Shown: positions 50,632-59,788 of the stretch, piece by piece
How the letters are laid out: each line of letters starts with the position of its first letter
Position numbering within the stretch: the stretch's first letter is position 1
Assembly: GCF_002270415.1 (NCBI RefSeq)
Contig: NZ_NNRI01000022.1
Location: 992,001-1,056,000, forward strand
DNA length: 64,000 bases
DNA from: Mesorhizobium sophorae
GTDB lineage: Bacteria > Pseudomonadota > Alphaproteobacteria > Rhizobiales > Rhizobiaceae
Direction of reading: 5' to 3'
Position numbers and translations under genes: made by a program
Notes under the pieces: model-generated
Told to the model about the DNA's origin: nothing
Databases searched by the model: none
The model's input: the letters and a program-made list of their open reading frames with translations, nothing else

Positions 50632-51162
50632 ATGTGCACACTCGCTCTTCTCGGCACCGCTCTTTCTGTCGGCGGCGCGCTGGCCGAGGGCCGGCAGTCG
50701 AAGCAGATGGCCGACGCCCAAGCCAGGGCCTACGAGCAGCAGGCGCGGGCCGACGCGCAAAGCGCCGCCTTCGAACAAGGCCAGGAGCGCCACAGGCAGG
50801 ATCTCCTGAAGGCGCAGGCGCGCGCCCAGGCCGGCGCTTCCGGTGTCGGCATTGCCGGCTCGCCGGCCGAGGTGCTGGCGGCCAACGCAGGGCAGGGCCA
50901 GCTCGACCTCAAGGCGATCCAGTACAGCTCGCAGCTGCGCCAGAACAATCTCGGCACGCAGGCGGCCATCTCGCGCTTTTCCGGCAGGCAGGCGGTGGCG
51001 GCGTCGATCTTCAACGCGGGCAATGCCCTCGCTGGCGGCCTTTCCAAAATCTACGACCCGACGAAGAGCCCGACCTCAGGCACGGCAACGAGCGCGGTGC
51101 CGGCGCGGTCGGTGATCCTCGGCGGTTCGACCCTCAGGGCTCCTGGGGCGGGGAATACCTAA
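50632..51162 (+). CDS. internal virion protein (T7 gp14-like)
   Basis: A 176-aa protein resembling virion core proteins of the gp14 type. A short hydrophobic N-terminal helix (ALLGTALSVGGALAEGRQSK) could span the target membrane. An Ala/Gln-rich coiled coil follows (ADAQARAYEQQARADAQSAA), then GVGIAGSPAEVLAANAGQGQ. In T7 such proteins are ejected to form a channel for DNA. It starts 4 nt after the previous stop and ends at the start of the 930-aa gene. Confidence 0.7.
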   Translation: MCTLALLGTALSVGGALAEGRQSKQMADAQARAYEQQARADAQSAAFEQGQERHRQDLLKAQARAQAGASGVGIAGSPAEVLAANAGQGQLDLKAIQYSSQLRQNNLGTQAAISRFSGRQAVAASIFNAGNALAGGLSKIYDPTKSPTSGTATSAVPARSVILGGSTLRAPGAGNT

Positions 51163-53955
51163 ATGGCGACCATTCCTCTCCAAATAGCCCAGCGCCGGCT
51201 CGATACCGGCAATGCGGTGCAATACCCGAACGGCTCACCGGTCGGCCGGGCGATGCAGGGTTTTGGCGACGAGCTTTCCGCCGTCGCCGAGCGCTACCGG
51301 CAGATGAAGGAGCGGCAGGACGCGTTCGACGCCGAGATCGCGCGCCGCCGCTTCAACGGCCGCATCGCGCAGGCGGAAGACGAGGTGACGGCCAATGCCC
51401 CGGCCGACGGCAGTGGCCTGCATGACGCCATGTACGGCCAGGTCGATCCGCGCACCGGCCGCGTGGTCAAAATTGGCCTGTTCGACACGATGTTCGACGA
51501 TGCCTTGCAGACCATGCCCGAGAGCCAGCGCGCCGCTTTCGCCAGCCAGAAGGAGGCGACGCGCGCGCCCGGCTCGCTGCGCATGGCCGCAAGGCAGCAA
51601 GCGCGGCGTGATGATTATGAGCTGGCCGAGTTGACCGAGGTCGGCAACATCTCGACCAGCGCGATCGCAAAAGGCAATCCGAACGACATCGGAAGTTTCG
51701 AAGCGATCCGGCAGAGCGGCTTCGACCTGATCGCCAAGATCGGCAACCCGCTCATCAGGCAGGCGGCGGAGGCCACCTGGCGCGGCAACACGGCCAAGGC
51801 GCTGGTCCAGGCGATGATCGCCCAAGACCCGAAGCGCGCCGCCGAGATGCTTGGCACGGCGCAGACCGGAAGCCGGACCAAGAACGGCAGCGCCGGGGCC
51901 GTTGGCGAGCAGCAGGGGAACGTCGCAAGTGCTGTGACGACGGCCGTTCAGAGCGCCGGTACGTCAAGCTCTACCCCTGTTGGGGGCCTTCCGAGCGATC
52001 GGCAGGGCGCTCCGGTCCAACAGGCTCCCGCCGCTACAACAGACAACGTCGGTCAGCGCTTGAATGGCTCCAAGGCACCATCCGAGAAAGGCGACCGCGC
52101 CGGCAAGGCGACGCCCGATGAGAGAGTGGCTCAAGCTTTCCAGAACCACAATTCGGCACAGCCCGATGGAAAGGTCATTTGGGCCGAGGCTCCGTGGATT
52201 GCAGACTTGCGACCAGGAGACCTGCAGGATCTCGGTCAGCGGGCGCAAGCGACCATTGCAGCGCAGCTCTTCGATGCGCGCACCAATGTCGAACTCGCCT
52301 ACCAGAACGCACCCGACGACCTCATGTACACCGGCAACTACTCCGGAAAAAAGCCGGACGATGGAGACTTTGCCGCAGTCTATGGCGTCGATGAGGGCGG
52401 CAAACAGTCTCTGGATCTCCAACGGACGTTCAAGGTCGGTCTTCAGGCATTCGACATGCTCAGAATGCCCAAAGACGCCATCGATGCGGCGGTTCTCGCG
52501 GCTACACGCAAGCCAGACAGTGCGACGCCGGAACAGGATCAAGCGCAGTTTGAGATAACAGTGTCGGCTGCCAAGCGGGTTTTGCAGGCACGTGCCGCCG
52601 CTCCCGCTGATTTCGCTCGCAAGATCGACCCGACAGCGGACGTCTACTGGAAAGCGGTATCGAGCGAGGACAGCTACGATCCGGCTGGCTACCAGAAGGC
52701 GATTGCCCGTTCTGTCGCCGTGCAGTTGCAGCTTGGCATCAAAAACATCCAGCCCTTGCCGCAGTCGATCGTCAAGAATCTCGTCGACACCTTGAACGAT
52801 GAGAACGTGCCGCAACGCGAGCGGGATGCAATCCTGCGTGATCTGTTCGCGGGCACATCAGATCCGGGTGTTCAAGCAGCCATGGCGCTGCAACTGGCCA
52901 ACGAGAACCAGGCGCGGATCGCCCGGGCCATCGCCAACAATTCAGTTCCCGTGTCTGCAGAGGAGCGCGTGAATCGAAATCTGGCGGCCTTCGACGCCTT
53001 GCCTACGCCCCTGAAGCCGCTCGTTGCTCTCAATGACACGGTGCGGCTGATGGCGGATGGCGCCACATTTGGCTACGCGGACAAATTTGCCGCCCTCATG
53101 AATTCGCTGATCTCGGGCAGCAATTACGAGGAACAACTCGTTGCTCAACGTGCTGGAACACAAGATGCACAGGATCGAGCCGGGTATGCGGGTACTGCGG
53201 CAGAGATCCTTGGCGGCTATCTCAGCGGCAGGGCCCTCGGCCAAGCGGGAATAACTCTCGTTGGCCGGTTTGGCACCGCCGCTATGGAAGGCCTGCCCGG
53301 ATTTCTCGCTCGCACTGGCCTTCTAGGCGTTGAGGGTGCCGTGTACGGCACGGTAGAGGCCACTGGTCGCGACCAACCCATCAGCAGCGGAGCAGCTTCC
53401 GGCGCATTTTCGAGTGCTGGCAGCAATGTTCTTGGGGAAGGCCTTGGCGCTGCCTATCGCCTGGCGGCAGACTGGTCAAGGAGACGCGCGACGTCTTTCC
53501 GGCGATCTGCTGAGCCAGCAACAGCAGAAATTGCTTCAGATTCTACGATCTCTGGGGCTGGTCCAAGCTCTCCAGTTGGGGGTCACGCTCCAACCAATAA
53601 GGCCCCTGTCGGCCAAGACCTGGGCTTAACCTACATGCCTCATTGGAACGCCGCGCAGCGGGCGGCCGCAGATCTCAAGGTGAAGATGTTGACGGAGGCC
53701 GTTACGGTGGTTAGCCGTGCAGTTCGCGTAGGGACATCCGCCCGAAAAATTTTCAAGAGGGCGGGGTTTCTAATTCCGTTCGGCAACGATATCGATCACA
53801 TAATTGACTTACAATTAGGTGGCCTTCACCAGCTGTCCAACTTCGCCATACTGGATTCAAGTGTTAATCGAAGTTTGGGAAAACAAATTCACGATTTAAT
53901 CAAAAACTTACCTGTGGGAACTGTCATAAATAAGGTCACAATAGGAGAACGATAG
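51163..53955 (+). CDS. internal virion/ejection protein with C-terminal nuclease toxin
   Basis: A 930-aa protein. The N-terminal two thirds look like a podovirus internal/ejection protein: a helical core (YRQMKERQDAFDAEIARRRF), PTPLKPLVALNDTVRLMADG and a glycine-rich hydrophobic stretch at ~690-770 (GYAGTAAEILGGYLSGRALG, LLGVEGAVYGTVEATGRDQ). From about residue 821 it switches to a polymorphic-toxin-like domain. The start is GLTYMPHWNAAQRAAADLKV; the HNH/GH-E-like core is NDIDHIIDLQLGG (Asp878, His879), then NFAILDSSVNRSLG. The last ~180 bp are ~40% G+C by hand count, versus ~70% at the start, so the tip was probably acquired. An immunity gene follows immediately. Confidence 0.75.
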   Translation: MATIPLQIAQRRLDTGNAVQYPNGSPVGRAMQGFGDELSAVAERYRQMKERQDAFDAEIARRRFNGRIAQAEDEVTANAPADGSGLHDAMYGQVDPRTGRVVKIGLFDTMFDDALQTMPESQRAAFASQKEATRAPGSLRMAARQQARRDDYELAELTEVGNISTSAIAKGNPNDIGSFEAIRQSGFDLIAKIGNPLIRQAAEATWRGNTAKALVQAMIAQDPKRAAEMLGTAQTGSRTKNGSAGAVGEQQGNVASAVTTAVQSAGTSSSTPVGGLPSDRQGAPVQQAPAATTDNVGQRLNGSKAPSEKGDRAGKATPDERVAQAFQNHNSAQPDGKVIWAEAPWIADLRPGDLQDLGQRAQATIAAQLFDARTNVELAYQNAPDDLMYTGNYSGKKPDDGDFAAVYGVDEGGKQSLDLQRTFKVGLQAFDMLRMPKDAIDAAVLAATRKPDSATPEQDQAQFEITVSAAKRVLQARAAAPADFARKIDPTADVYWKAVSSEDSYDPAGYQKAIARSVAVQLQLGIKNIQPLPQSIVKNLVDTLNDENVPQRERDAILRDLFAGTSDPGVQAAMALQLANENQARIARAIANNSVPVSAEERVNRNLAAFDALPTPLKPLVALNDTVRLMADGATFGYADKFAALMNSLISGSNYEEQLVAQRAGTQDAQDRAGYAGTAAEILGGYLSGRALGQAGITLVGRFGTAAMEGLPGFLARTGLLGVEGAVYGTVEATGRDQPISSGAASGAFSSAGSNVLGEGLGAAYRLAADWSRRRATSFRRSAEPATAEIASDSTISGAGPSSPVGGHAPTNKAPVGQDLGLTYMPHWNAAQRAAADLKVKMLTEAVTVVSRAVRVGTSARKIFKRAGFLIPFGNDIDHIIDLQLGGLHQLSNFAILDSSVNRSLGKQIHDLIKNLPVGTVINKVTIGER

Positions 53956-54554
53956 TGTTCGAAGCATTCCGACAAAATTTCCTCATCGACAGCAGGGTTG
54001 CGGCGGAAGCCGGCGGACCTGTTGTGGATAGCGGAATCCCCGGCCTGAATGAACTGCTGGCCAATTTCGGGGGAGCTTCTTTCAAGCGGGGTCTGTATCG
54101 GATCATCCGGGCACAGGATATGCCAGCCTGGAACGCAAGAATTAGTCTTGGGTTCCCGGAAGCCAATGGGCGGATCACTTGCTTCGGCTACGAGTGGCAA
54201 GGCTCCGCGTTTGCAGTTGACACTCAGAGGCTTGAGGAAGGACAGCCTGGCGTGCTCCTGTTTGAGCCGGGTACAGGCGAGGCACTTGAGATCCCTGCCA
54301 ATATCGAAACCTTCCATGACGGCCTGATCATCGAAAACGCGGATGCCGCACTGGCAGCCAGTCTGTATGAAGAATGGCTGGCGGCAGGCGGGGCGCAGCC
54401 AGCCTACGACCAATGCATTGGGTATAAAAAGCCGCTTTTCCTCGGAGGAGAGGACGACATCTCAAACCAGGAGTTGTCGGATCTCGAGGTTTACTGGCAC
54501 ATTATAGGCCAGGTCATAGCCAAGATTAAGGGACGGCCTCCGGGGGTTCGATAA
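53955..54554 (+). CDS. immunity protein, GAD-like/Tdi1 type
   Basis: A 199-aa cytoplasmic protein. The N-terminal part matches GAD-like domains (GLNELLANFGGASFKRGLYR). The C-terminal part has the Tdi1 immunity signature: CIGYKKPLFLGGEDDISNQE and LSDLEVYWHIIGQVIAKIKG. Tdi1-type proteins neutralise DNase effectors of type VI secretion. GTG 53955 overlaps the toxin stop by 1 nt (TAGTG) with AGGAG well placed, so toxin and immunity are translationally coupled. This is strong support for reading the upstream C terminus as a toxin. Confidence 0.75.
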   Translation: MFEAFRQNFLIDSRVAAEAGGPVVDSGIPGLNELLANFGGASFKRGLYRIIRAQDMPAWNARISLGFPEANGRITCFGYEWQGSAFAVDTQRLEEGQPGVLLFEPGTGEALEIPANIETFHDGLIIENADAALAASLYEEWLAAGGAQPAYDQCIGYKKPLFLGGEDDISNQELSDLEVYWHIIGQVIAKIKGRPPGVR

Positions 54555-54598
54555 ATCTCAGAAATTAACTGAGACGACTTTCACATGACTAGACCTAG

Positions 54599-54958
54599 GC
54601 TGAGATTGATCAAGATGACCTAATTTTAGTGGCCTTAATCGAGGTGGTAGAGCTTGATCAAACTGTTGCACAGTTGGCGGATTTGCCGTCGGGGCATGCT
54701 TGGCGCGATACAAAAACCTCGCCGTGGAAGCGTGCCAAGATGCCTGATGAGCCGAAAGAATCGGAGCTGAGTTAGTTTCGTCTTATGGACGTTTCCCATG
54801 AGGTTCCGCTGGCCGAGGGTGGGGGAGATCACGTATTGAATGTGAAGCCTCGTTTCCGGGACGACCATATTAGGCATCATCAAGATGCTGGAGATTTTGC
54901 GCGCTGGGCTGAGAGGCGATGGCGCAAGAAGAACTTGATTGGTGGAGACGGAGTATGA
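54599..54958 (+). pseudogene. orphan C-terminal toxin tip (broken)
   Basis: One reading frame, closed by TAG at 54773, shows a pre-toxin segment (VAQLADLPSGHAWRDTKTSP) and then MDVSHEVPLAEGGGDHVLNV and DDHIRHHQDAGDFARWAERR. The SHEVPLAEGG...DDHIRHH pattern resembles His-rich HNH/SHH-type toxin ends. It has no start of its own and looks like a displaced tip left by recombination. Its final codons overlap the next immunity-like gene as ATGA. Confidence 0.55.
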
Positions 54959-55428
54959 ATGCGATCGCCCCAGATCTCGGCAAGGTCAGTCGTTTGCCGC
55001 TTGCGGCGGACGATCCGGACGCGGACGATAATTTTGACGCTGCCCTTGGCGAGGCCCGTGAATACATTAAATTTTTTGAGTGGGGGAAGAATATCAAGAC
55101 GGAGTATTTTGGATATGGTGCCGAGGGCATAGTATACATTTTTCTCTTCGAGATTTTGCCTGGAAGGTCAGATGTACCCGCATGGATATGGGTGATCGTG
55201 GGTGATGTGCCTCCAGCTTACATGCCAGGCGACGACGTCAGAACTTCGTATGAGGCGCTGGATGGATACATTGGCGCCATGGAAGAATGGGTTGAAGCCG
55301 CTCGGAAGGGGAAGTCCATTGCGAAGCTGATTCCTGTCAATGTTCCGGCGAATCCCGCCAACGCGGAAATGTTGGGTAGGCGTCTCAAATTCCTGGACGA
55401 AAAGGTTCTGCCGCTGCTTCAAGAGTGA
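54955..55428 (+). CDS. putative second immunity protein
   Basis: A 157-aa acidic protein beginning MNAIAPDLGKVSRLPLAADD. Its AWIWVIVGDVPPAYMPGDDV and YIGAMEEWVEAARKGKSI segments resemble small immunity-like proteins whose family I cannot name with certainty. ATG 54955 overlaps the orphan-tip stop (ATGA) behind GGAGACGGAG, exactly as expected for an immunity gene. The frame extends upstream to 54919 without a ribosome site. Confidence 0.6.
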   Translation: MNAIAPDLGKVSRLPLAADDPDADDNFDAALGEAREYIKFFEWGKNIKTEYFGYGAEGIVYIFLFEILPGRSDVPAWIWVIVGDVPPAYMPGDDVRTSYEALDGYIGAMEEWVEAARKGKSIAKLIPVNVPANPANAEMLGRRLKFLDEKVLPLLQE

Positions 55429-56407
55429 TGTGTGGTGGCTCGTCGGCAGGTGCGTCAGGGTCCGGCCTCGCGCAAGCGACAGAGACAGAGACAGTCGTGC
55501 GAACATCGCGGGATGGGCTGAGCCGGCAATTGCGCAGAATTGCAGGTGATACTGCACCACTTTTCGCCGCCTTCCTCGCTCCCTCTACGTTCAACCTGCA
55601 CGCAGTGGCAGCCAGACGAACATGGAAGTGCACCGATTTCCGATGAGAATGGCTATACTTTGTGCGGCTATTGTTGACCGCGACCGGTGTCGCTGTCGCG
55701 ACGCCAGTCCGTGGTTCACACTTGGCTTTTGACTTCACTGCCGGCCAAGGCAATCGCGTTACGCGTCCGGCGGAACTTGTTTCGGCACCGGCCAATACGG
55801 TGACTGTGCACGGTTTCCTTTTCGCCACCTGACTCGTTTTCCGGATTTCGCGGCTTTTCCGGTTTGCCCGGCAATCCGATCCAGGCATGCCTCGCCGCCT
55901 ACCGGCCGGCCGACAGCCCTGCGCAGGGCGCGGTGTCACCCGTAATTCCTCTTGCGTCCGGTTGAAGGGCTCTGGGACCGCTGTGGCAAGCCAATCCCGG
56001 CGTTCCATCAAAGTTTAACGATCGGGAAAGGGCCGTGGAAAGCACGTGCGGTAACAGTTGATTCAACCATCGCTGGTATATTAGGGAGTGTAAGTAGCGG
56101 CTCCGACAGTGCGGGGGGCGCTGTGTGCCGGAGCCGCCGGCGCAGTCCGGTTGGGGTTGACCGCGCCGTCCTATTCTGGGACAGCGCGGTCAACGATTCG
56201 TTAAAATTTTCTGGAACTAATAAAGCTCATGCTAATTGCATCGGCGCCCGACGATTTTCTTTTCGGCGGCTGCCTCGCCTTCCCGGTTAACCTGCACACA
56301 ATGACGGCCGAACGGACTTGAGTGCACTGTCACGGTAAGTCCGGGCCAGGCTATTTCAAAGCAGGGCCAGGCCGCATCTAGACCGCCACACAATCCGCAA
56401 CGTTCAC
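55429..56407. other. ~1-kb region without a convincing gene
   Basis: This stretch has no well-supported gene. It contains two diverged copies of a CCTGCACxCAxTGxCxGCC-type intergenic repeat (near 55595 and 56290) and two strong hairpins near 56.1 kb. A weak 56-aa frame at 55662-55832 has a signal-peptide-like start but no ribosome site. Confidence 0.5.
56097..56194. other. pair of strong adjacent hairpins
   Basis: GCGGCTCCG/CGGAGCCGC (9 bp, with a further inner stem) at 56097-56137 is followed by GTTGACCGCGC/GCGCGGTCAAC (perfect 11 bp, extended inside) at 56156-56194. They may be an RNA structure, a terminator pair or a protein-binding site. Confidence 0.4.
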
Positions 56408-56432
56408 AGCCTCGCTTTCGCGGGGCTTTTTT
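56408..56432 (+). terminator. intrinsic terminator before the tail-spike gene
   Basis: AGCCTCGC/GCGGGGCT with a TTTC loop, followed by T6. It lies directly before the tail-spike ATG, so that gene must be transcribed from its own nearby promoter or by read-through. Confidence 0.7.
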
Positions 56433-56447
56433 CATGGAGCAAGCCCT

Positions 56448-58562
56448 ATGGCCCGACCTGCAACTGCCGCCGTTCGCCTGTTGACCGGCGAACGCGAACC
56501 CGTGCGCGTGGCAACCACGGGCAACATCATCTTGTCGGGTCTGAAGACCATCGACGGCGTGCTGACCGAGGTCGGCGACCGGGTGCTGGTGACGAACCAA
56601 TCGGACCAATCAACCAATGGCATTTACACAGCCAGCGAAGGCGTATGGTACCGCGCAGCTGACGCGCGCACGTCGCGGACTATGCAGAAGGGGACCACTG
56701 TCTACGTGCAACTGGGGTCGGGGAACGGCGCGAAAACGTACCAGTTTAACACTCTCGACCCAGTCATCGGCACTACCAGCCTCAGCATTACGGGGGATGC
56801 CGATCCGGTGCTGAAATCTGACATCGTCGATGAAGATGACATGCACTCAAACAGCGATCAAAAAGTGCCCACACAGCAAAGCGTCAAAGCCTATGTGGAC
56901 AATAACATTTTGCTTGCCTACGGCGGCGCAAAGGCCGCGCTGGCGGCAAAGGCCGTTGACATGTGGAACGGCGTGTCCACACAGATCGAGTGCTTTGGGG
57001 ACAGCACTATGCTGGGTGTTGACAGCGGTCTTGGAGGGATTACTCCGCAGCCCGCCCCGGACAAGCTGCAATCCGTGCTGCGGGATTACTATTTTAGCTC
57101 TGCCGTTACGGTCACCAATCGTGCTGTCAGCGGTTCCCGTTCACAGCAGATGCTTGAGGGCACCGATGGTTCCGGCTCAACATTCGAAGCCAAGATGGCC
57201 GTCAGCACTGCGGAGATCGTCATCTGTAATCACTGCATCAATGACTGCCAGAACATACCTCCGACCACACCGGATCAGTATCGGAAAAACCTGCTGGCAT
57301 TTGTCAATGCTTGCATCAAGTACGGCAAAATTCCGATCCTGCAGACGCCCAATCCGATGTTTGCTATTGCCGCCTTGGGGACGCCCGACAAGGCAAACCG
57401 ACTGAAGAACTACGTTCAGATCATGCGGGACGTGGCACTGGCTAGCGATGCGCCTCTCATCGAGGTTTACGACATGATCAACTCATGGGTGCGCACTGGC
57501 CGCTACCGCGTGCCGGACCTTGTGCCGGATGGATGCCACCCCACGGTAATCACCTATCGGGCTATTGGCTTACAGATGGCGACCCCCTTCTTGCATCCTC
57601 ATGCTGGTCTTGCTGGTCCTGAACAGTTTATATCGACCATCGAGGGAGCCGTTACCATCGATCCAGCGAATGCGCCCCTCCCTGCGCCGGCCACACGGAC
57701 AGGCTTCCAGTTAATCTCGGACGCCATAGACCACGCCAAGAGCCTCAAGGTTGTGGTGCGCGTCGACGTGCCGGGGTTAGACATCTGCATCGCCTATCCC
57801 ATCTGGGCTGGCGGCAAGAACGGTGTTGACGTCGCTTGGGATCAAGTGTCGGTCGGTGGCATCAACCAACTGTCGACAGCCGCTTTTGGCGGTGACTTTG
57901 TGCATGATCACGAAGTGTGCATCGCGCGGGACGTTCCCGTTGGGCTCCATCTGCTCACCATGGCATCCGGTGGCGGGACAGCCTCCCTCGGCCTCAGCTA
58001 CGTTAGATCGAGAAGGACGAGAACCAAGAAGGCATTCGTCGGAGGTGCGCAAAGCCGTGACCTTTGGAGGGATCGCGCCTTGCAGACGATTACGCACTAT
58101 GGGGCCGGTCCAGACAGCGCCTTCATTGAAGACGATCTCCTGATCTCGCCGCATTTTGCAGCGGGTGGGCTCGACATCACCTTCAACTCAAACATGGCGA
58201 AGGACACTCAATTCATCCTGTACGGCGTCACGACAGTAGCCTCTGGTGGTGCTGGCCCCCTTACAGCCCGTATGGGAGTCGGCGTCGGACTGGATGCCTC
58301 CGGCTTCGTCAACGTCTACCAGTTGACAGGCGCCGCCACATACGCAACGACCGCTCTTAACGCCGTGGATTTTAGCGGTGTGGCCCGCCAATGGCGGCTT
58401 ATCCTTGCGGCCGGTACGTCTAACCTTCAAGTCTTCGTCAGCGGTGCCAACCTTGGCACCGTGGCGCTCACCGGGCCATACCTTGGCGGCTTCATGGGGG
58501 CGCGCGCGAACGGCGCAGGCAAAACCATCATCGTCACCGACCTTCGCGACATCGAGCATTAG
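56448..58562 (+). CDS. phage tail spike/fibre with SGNH esterase domain
   Basis: A 704-aa receptor-binding protein. The N-terminal 140 residues are an adaptor common in tail fibres (TIDGVLTEVGDRVLVTNQSD, STNGIYTASEGVWYRAADAR) followed by VPTQQSVKAYVD. Residues ~175-380 are an SGNH hydrolase: block I ECFGDSTMLGVDSG (Ser186), the Asn region CNHCINDC, and block V DGCHPT (Asp361, His364). The beta-rich C-terminal half probably trimerises and binds a glycan. It may de-acetylate host surface polysaccharide during adsorption. Confidence 0.8.
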   Translation: MARPATAAVRLLTGEREPVRVATTGNIILSGLKTIDGVLTEVGDRVLVTNQSDQSTNGIYTASEGVWYRAADARTSRTMQKGTTVYVQLGSGNGAKTYQFNTLDPVIGTTSLSITGDADPVLKSDIVDEDDMHSNSDQKVPTQQSVKAYVDNNILLAYGGAKAALAAKAVDMWNGVSTQIECFGDSTMLGVDSGLGGITPQPAPDKLQSVLRDYYFSSAVTVTNRAVSGSRSQQMLEGTDGSGSTFEAKMAVSTAEIVICNHCINDCQNIPPTTPDQYRKNLLAFVNACIKYGKIPILQTPNPMFAIAALGTPDKANRLKNYVQIMRDVALASDAPLIEVYDMINSWVRTGRYRVPDLVPDGCHPTVITYRAIGLQMATPFLHPHAGLAGPEQFISTIEGAVTIDPANAPLPAPATRTGFQLISDAIDHAKSLKVVVRVDVPGLDICIAYPIWAGGKNGVDVAWDQVSVGGINQLSTAAFGGDFVHDHEVCIARDVPVGLHLLTMASGGGTASLGLSYVRSRRTRTKKAFVGGAQSRDLWRDRALQTITHYGAGPDSAFIEDDLLISPHFAAGGLDITFNSNMAKDTQFILYGVTTVASGGAGPLTARMGVGVGLDASGFVNVYQLTGAATYATTALNAVDFSGVARQWRLILAAGTSNLQVFVSGANLGTVALTGPYLGGFMGARANGAGKTIIVTDLRDIEH

Positions 58563-58649
58563 CGCCCGGCGTTGATCTTGCGTCGAAATTCTAATCCATG
58601 TACGGCAGGGACATCACGGTTTGGCGGTGGGGTCGATCTGGGAAAAACA

Positions 58650-59786
58650 ATGACGCCGGGCAAGTCGGACCGCTTCCCCTACCTCAGCGCGCTGCGTGGT
58701 ATAGCCGCCCTGTGGGTCGTGATGGCTCACGTCGCGCTGATGCCCAATCCGCGCTTTGTGCTTTCATGGTGGCCGGAAACATTAGTCCGAAGCGGCGTCA
58801 TGGGCGTCAATCTGTTCTTCCTTGTGAGCGCCTTTTCCCTCTGTCTCACAATGCCGAAGCACGACAACGAACAGAGGCCATATCTCGGCTTCATGCTGCG
58901 GAGGTTTTTTCGGATAGCTCCGCTGTTCTATGCCGTCGTAATCTTTTCGTATTGGTGGAACCCGGCCGGCCTTCCCTACAATCTCAAAACGATCCTGGCG
59001 AACCTGACGTTTATTTTCAACTTCATCCCAGGCCGTGGCTACCAGACCTCCATCATCTTTGCGGGTTGGACGATTGGTGTTGAGATGGCGTTCTACCTGG
59101 TGTTCCCCTTCATTTACGCGAAGACCAAAAGTGTAACCTTGGCGATCCGAGCGCTTGTCATTGCGCTCGTCGTGGCCACGGTCTTTCGCTCGGTCATCGG
59201 GGATCTAGTGGCAGACCCGGGCATCTATATTCGTCAATCGATATTTGACCTGGCGCCGATGTTCATGTTCGGAATCATCGCGTTTCATGTGGTTCAGATT
59301 GCCGGCGAATGGACCCATAGACGGGCGATCGGCGCCGTCCTGCTGGCGTCCGTGCCGCTTCAGTTCTATGTGATTGTCACGGGTAGGGTGCCATTTGGCC
59401 CGGCTATCTATTGGCAAGGGCCGATGTTTTTTTGCCTGCTGGTTGGGCTCTACCTGTTCCCCATCAAGCCGCTGGTCAACGCGGCAACGAGATGGCTAGG
59501 CGATATCAGCTATTCGGTCTACCTAGTGCATGGTCCGATTATTGCTGCTCTTTTTCCGTTGTTCGGACGGCTTCGGCACTCAGGGCTCAGCGAACTTCAG
59601 GCCTATGCGCTTGCGCTCGCAATATCGTTACTGTGTATCGTCCCGGTCGCAACGCTGACTTTCCACGCATGGGAGAACTGGACCAATGAATGGGGCAAAC
59701 GCTTTGCCTCGCGACGCGCCGGCAAAAAGCGTGTCGAGATTGATGGGGTCAAAGTCGAGAGGCCGGCAGTGCCTGTCGCCGCCTAA
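58650..59786 (+). CDS. acyltransferase 3 family membrane protein (OafA-like)
   Basis: A 378-aa multi-pass membrane O-acyltransferase. Typical marks are YLSALRGIAALWVVMAHVAL at the N terminus with the catalytic His, GVNLFFLVSAFSLCL, LRRFFRIAPLFYAVVI, and ISYSVYLVHGPIIAALFP near the C terminus. Such enzymes transfer acetyl groups to lipopolysaccharide or capsule sugars. Right after a tail-spike esterase it could be a lysogenic-conversion gene that changes the receptor. ATG 58650 is chosen by the family N terminus. Confidence 0.85.
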   Translation: MTPGKSDRFPYLSALRGIAALWVVMAHVALMPNPRFVLSWWPETLVRSGVMGVNLFFLVSAFSLCLTMPKHDNEQRPYLGFMLRRFFRIAPLFYAVVIFSYWWNPAGLPYNLKTILANLTFIFNFIPGRGYQTSIIFAGWTIGVEMAFYLVFPFIYAKTKSVTLAIRALVIALVVATVFRSVIGDLVADPGIYIRQSIFDLAPMFMFGIIAFHVVQIAGEWTHRRAIGAVLLASVPLQFYVIVTGRVPFGPAIYWQGPMFFCLLVGLYLFPIKPLVNAATRWLGDISYSVYLVHGPIIAALFPLFGRLRHSGLSELQAYALALAISLLCIVPVATLTFHAWENWTNEWGKRFASRRAGKKRVEIDGVKVERPAVPVAA

Positions 59787-59788
59787 CC

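Noticed and set aside
55662..55832. 56-aa frame starting GTG with a signal-like segment
   Set aside because: No ribosome site and lies in a repeat-rich spacer; evidence too weak.
55429..58562. Diversity-generating retroelement beside the tail gene (as in BPP-1)
   Set aside because: No reverse transcriptase frame and no template/variable repeat pair were seen near the tail spike.
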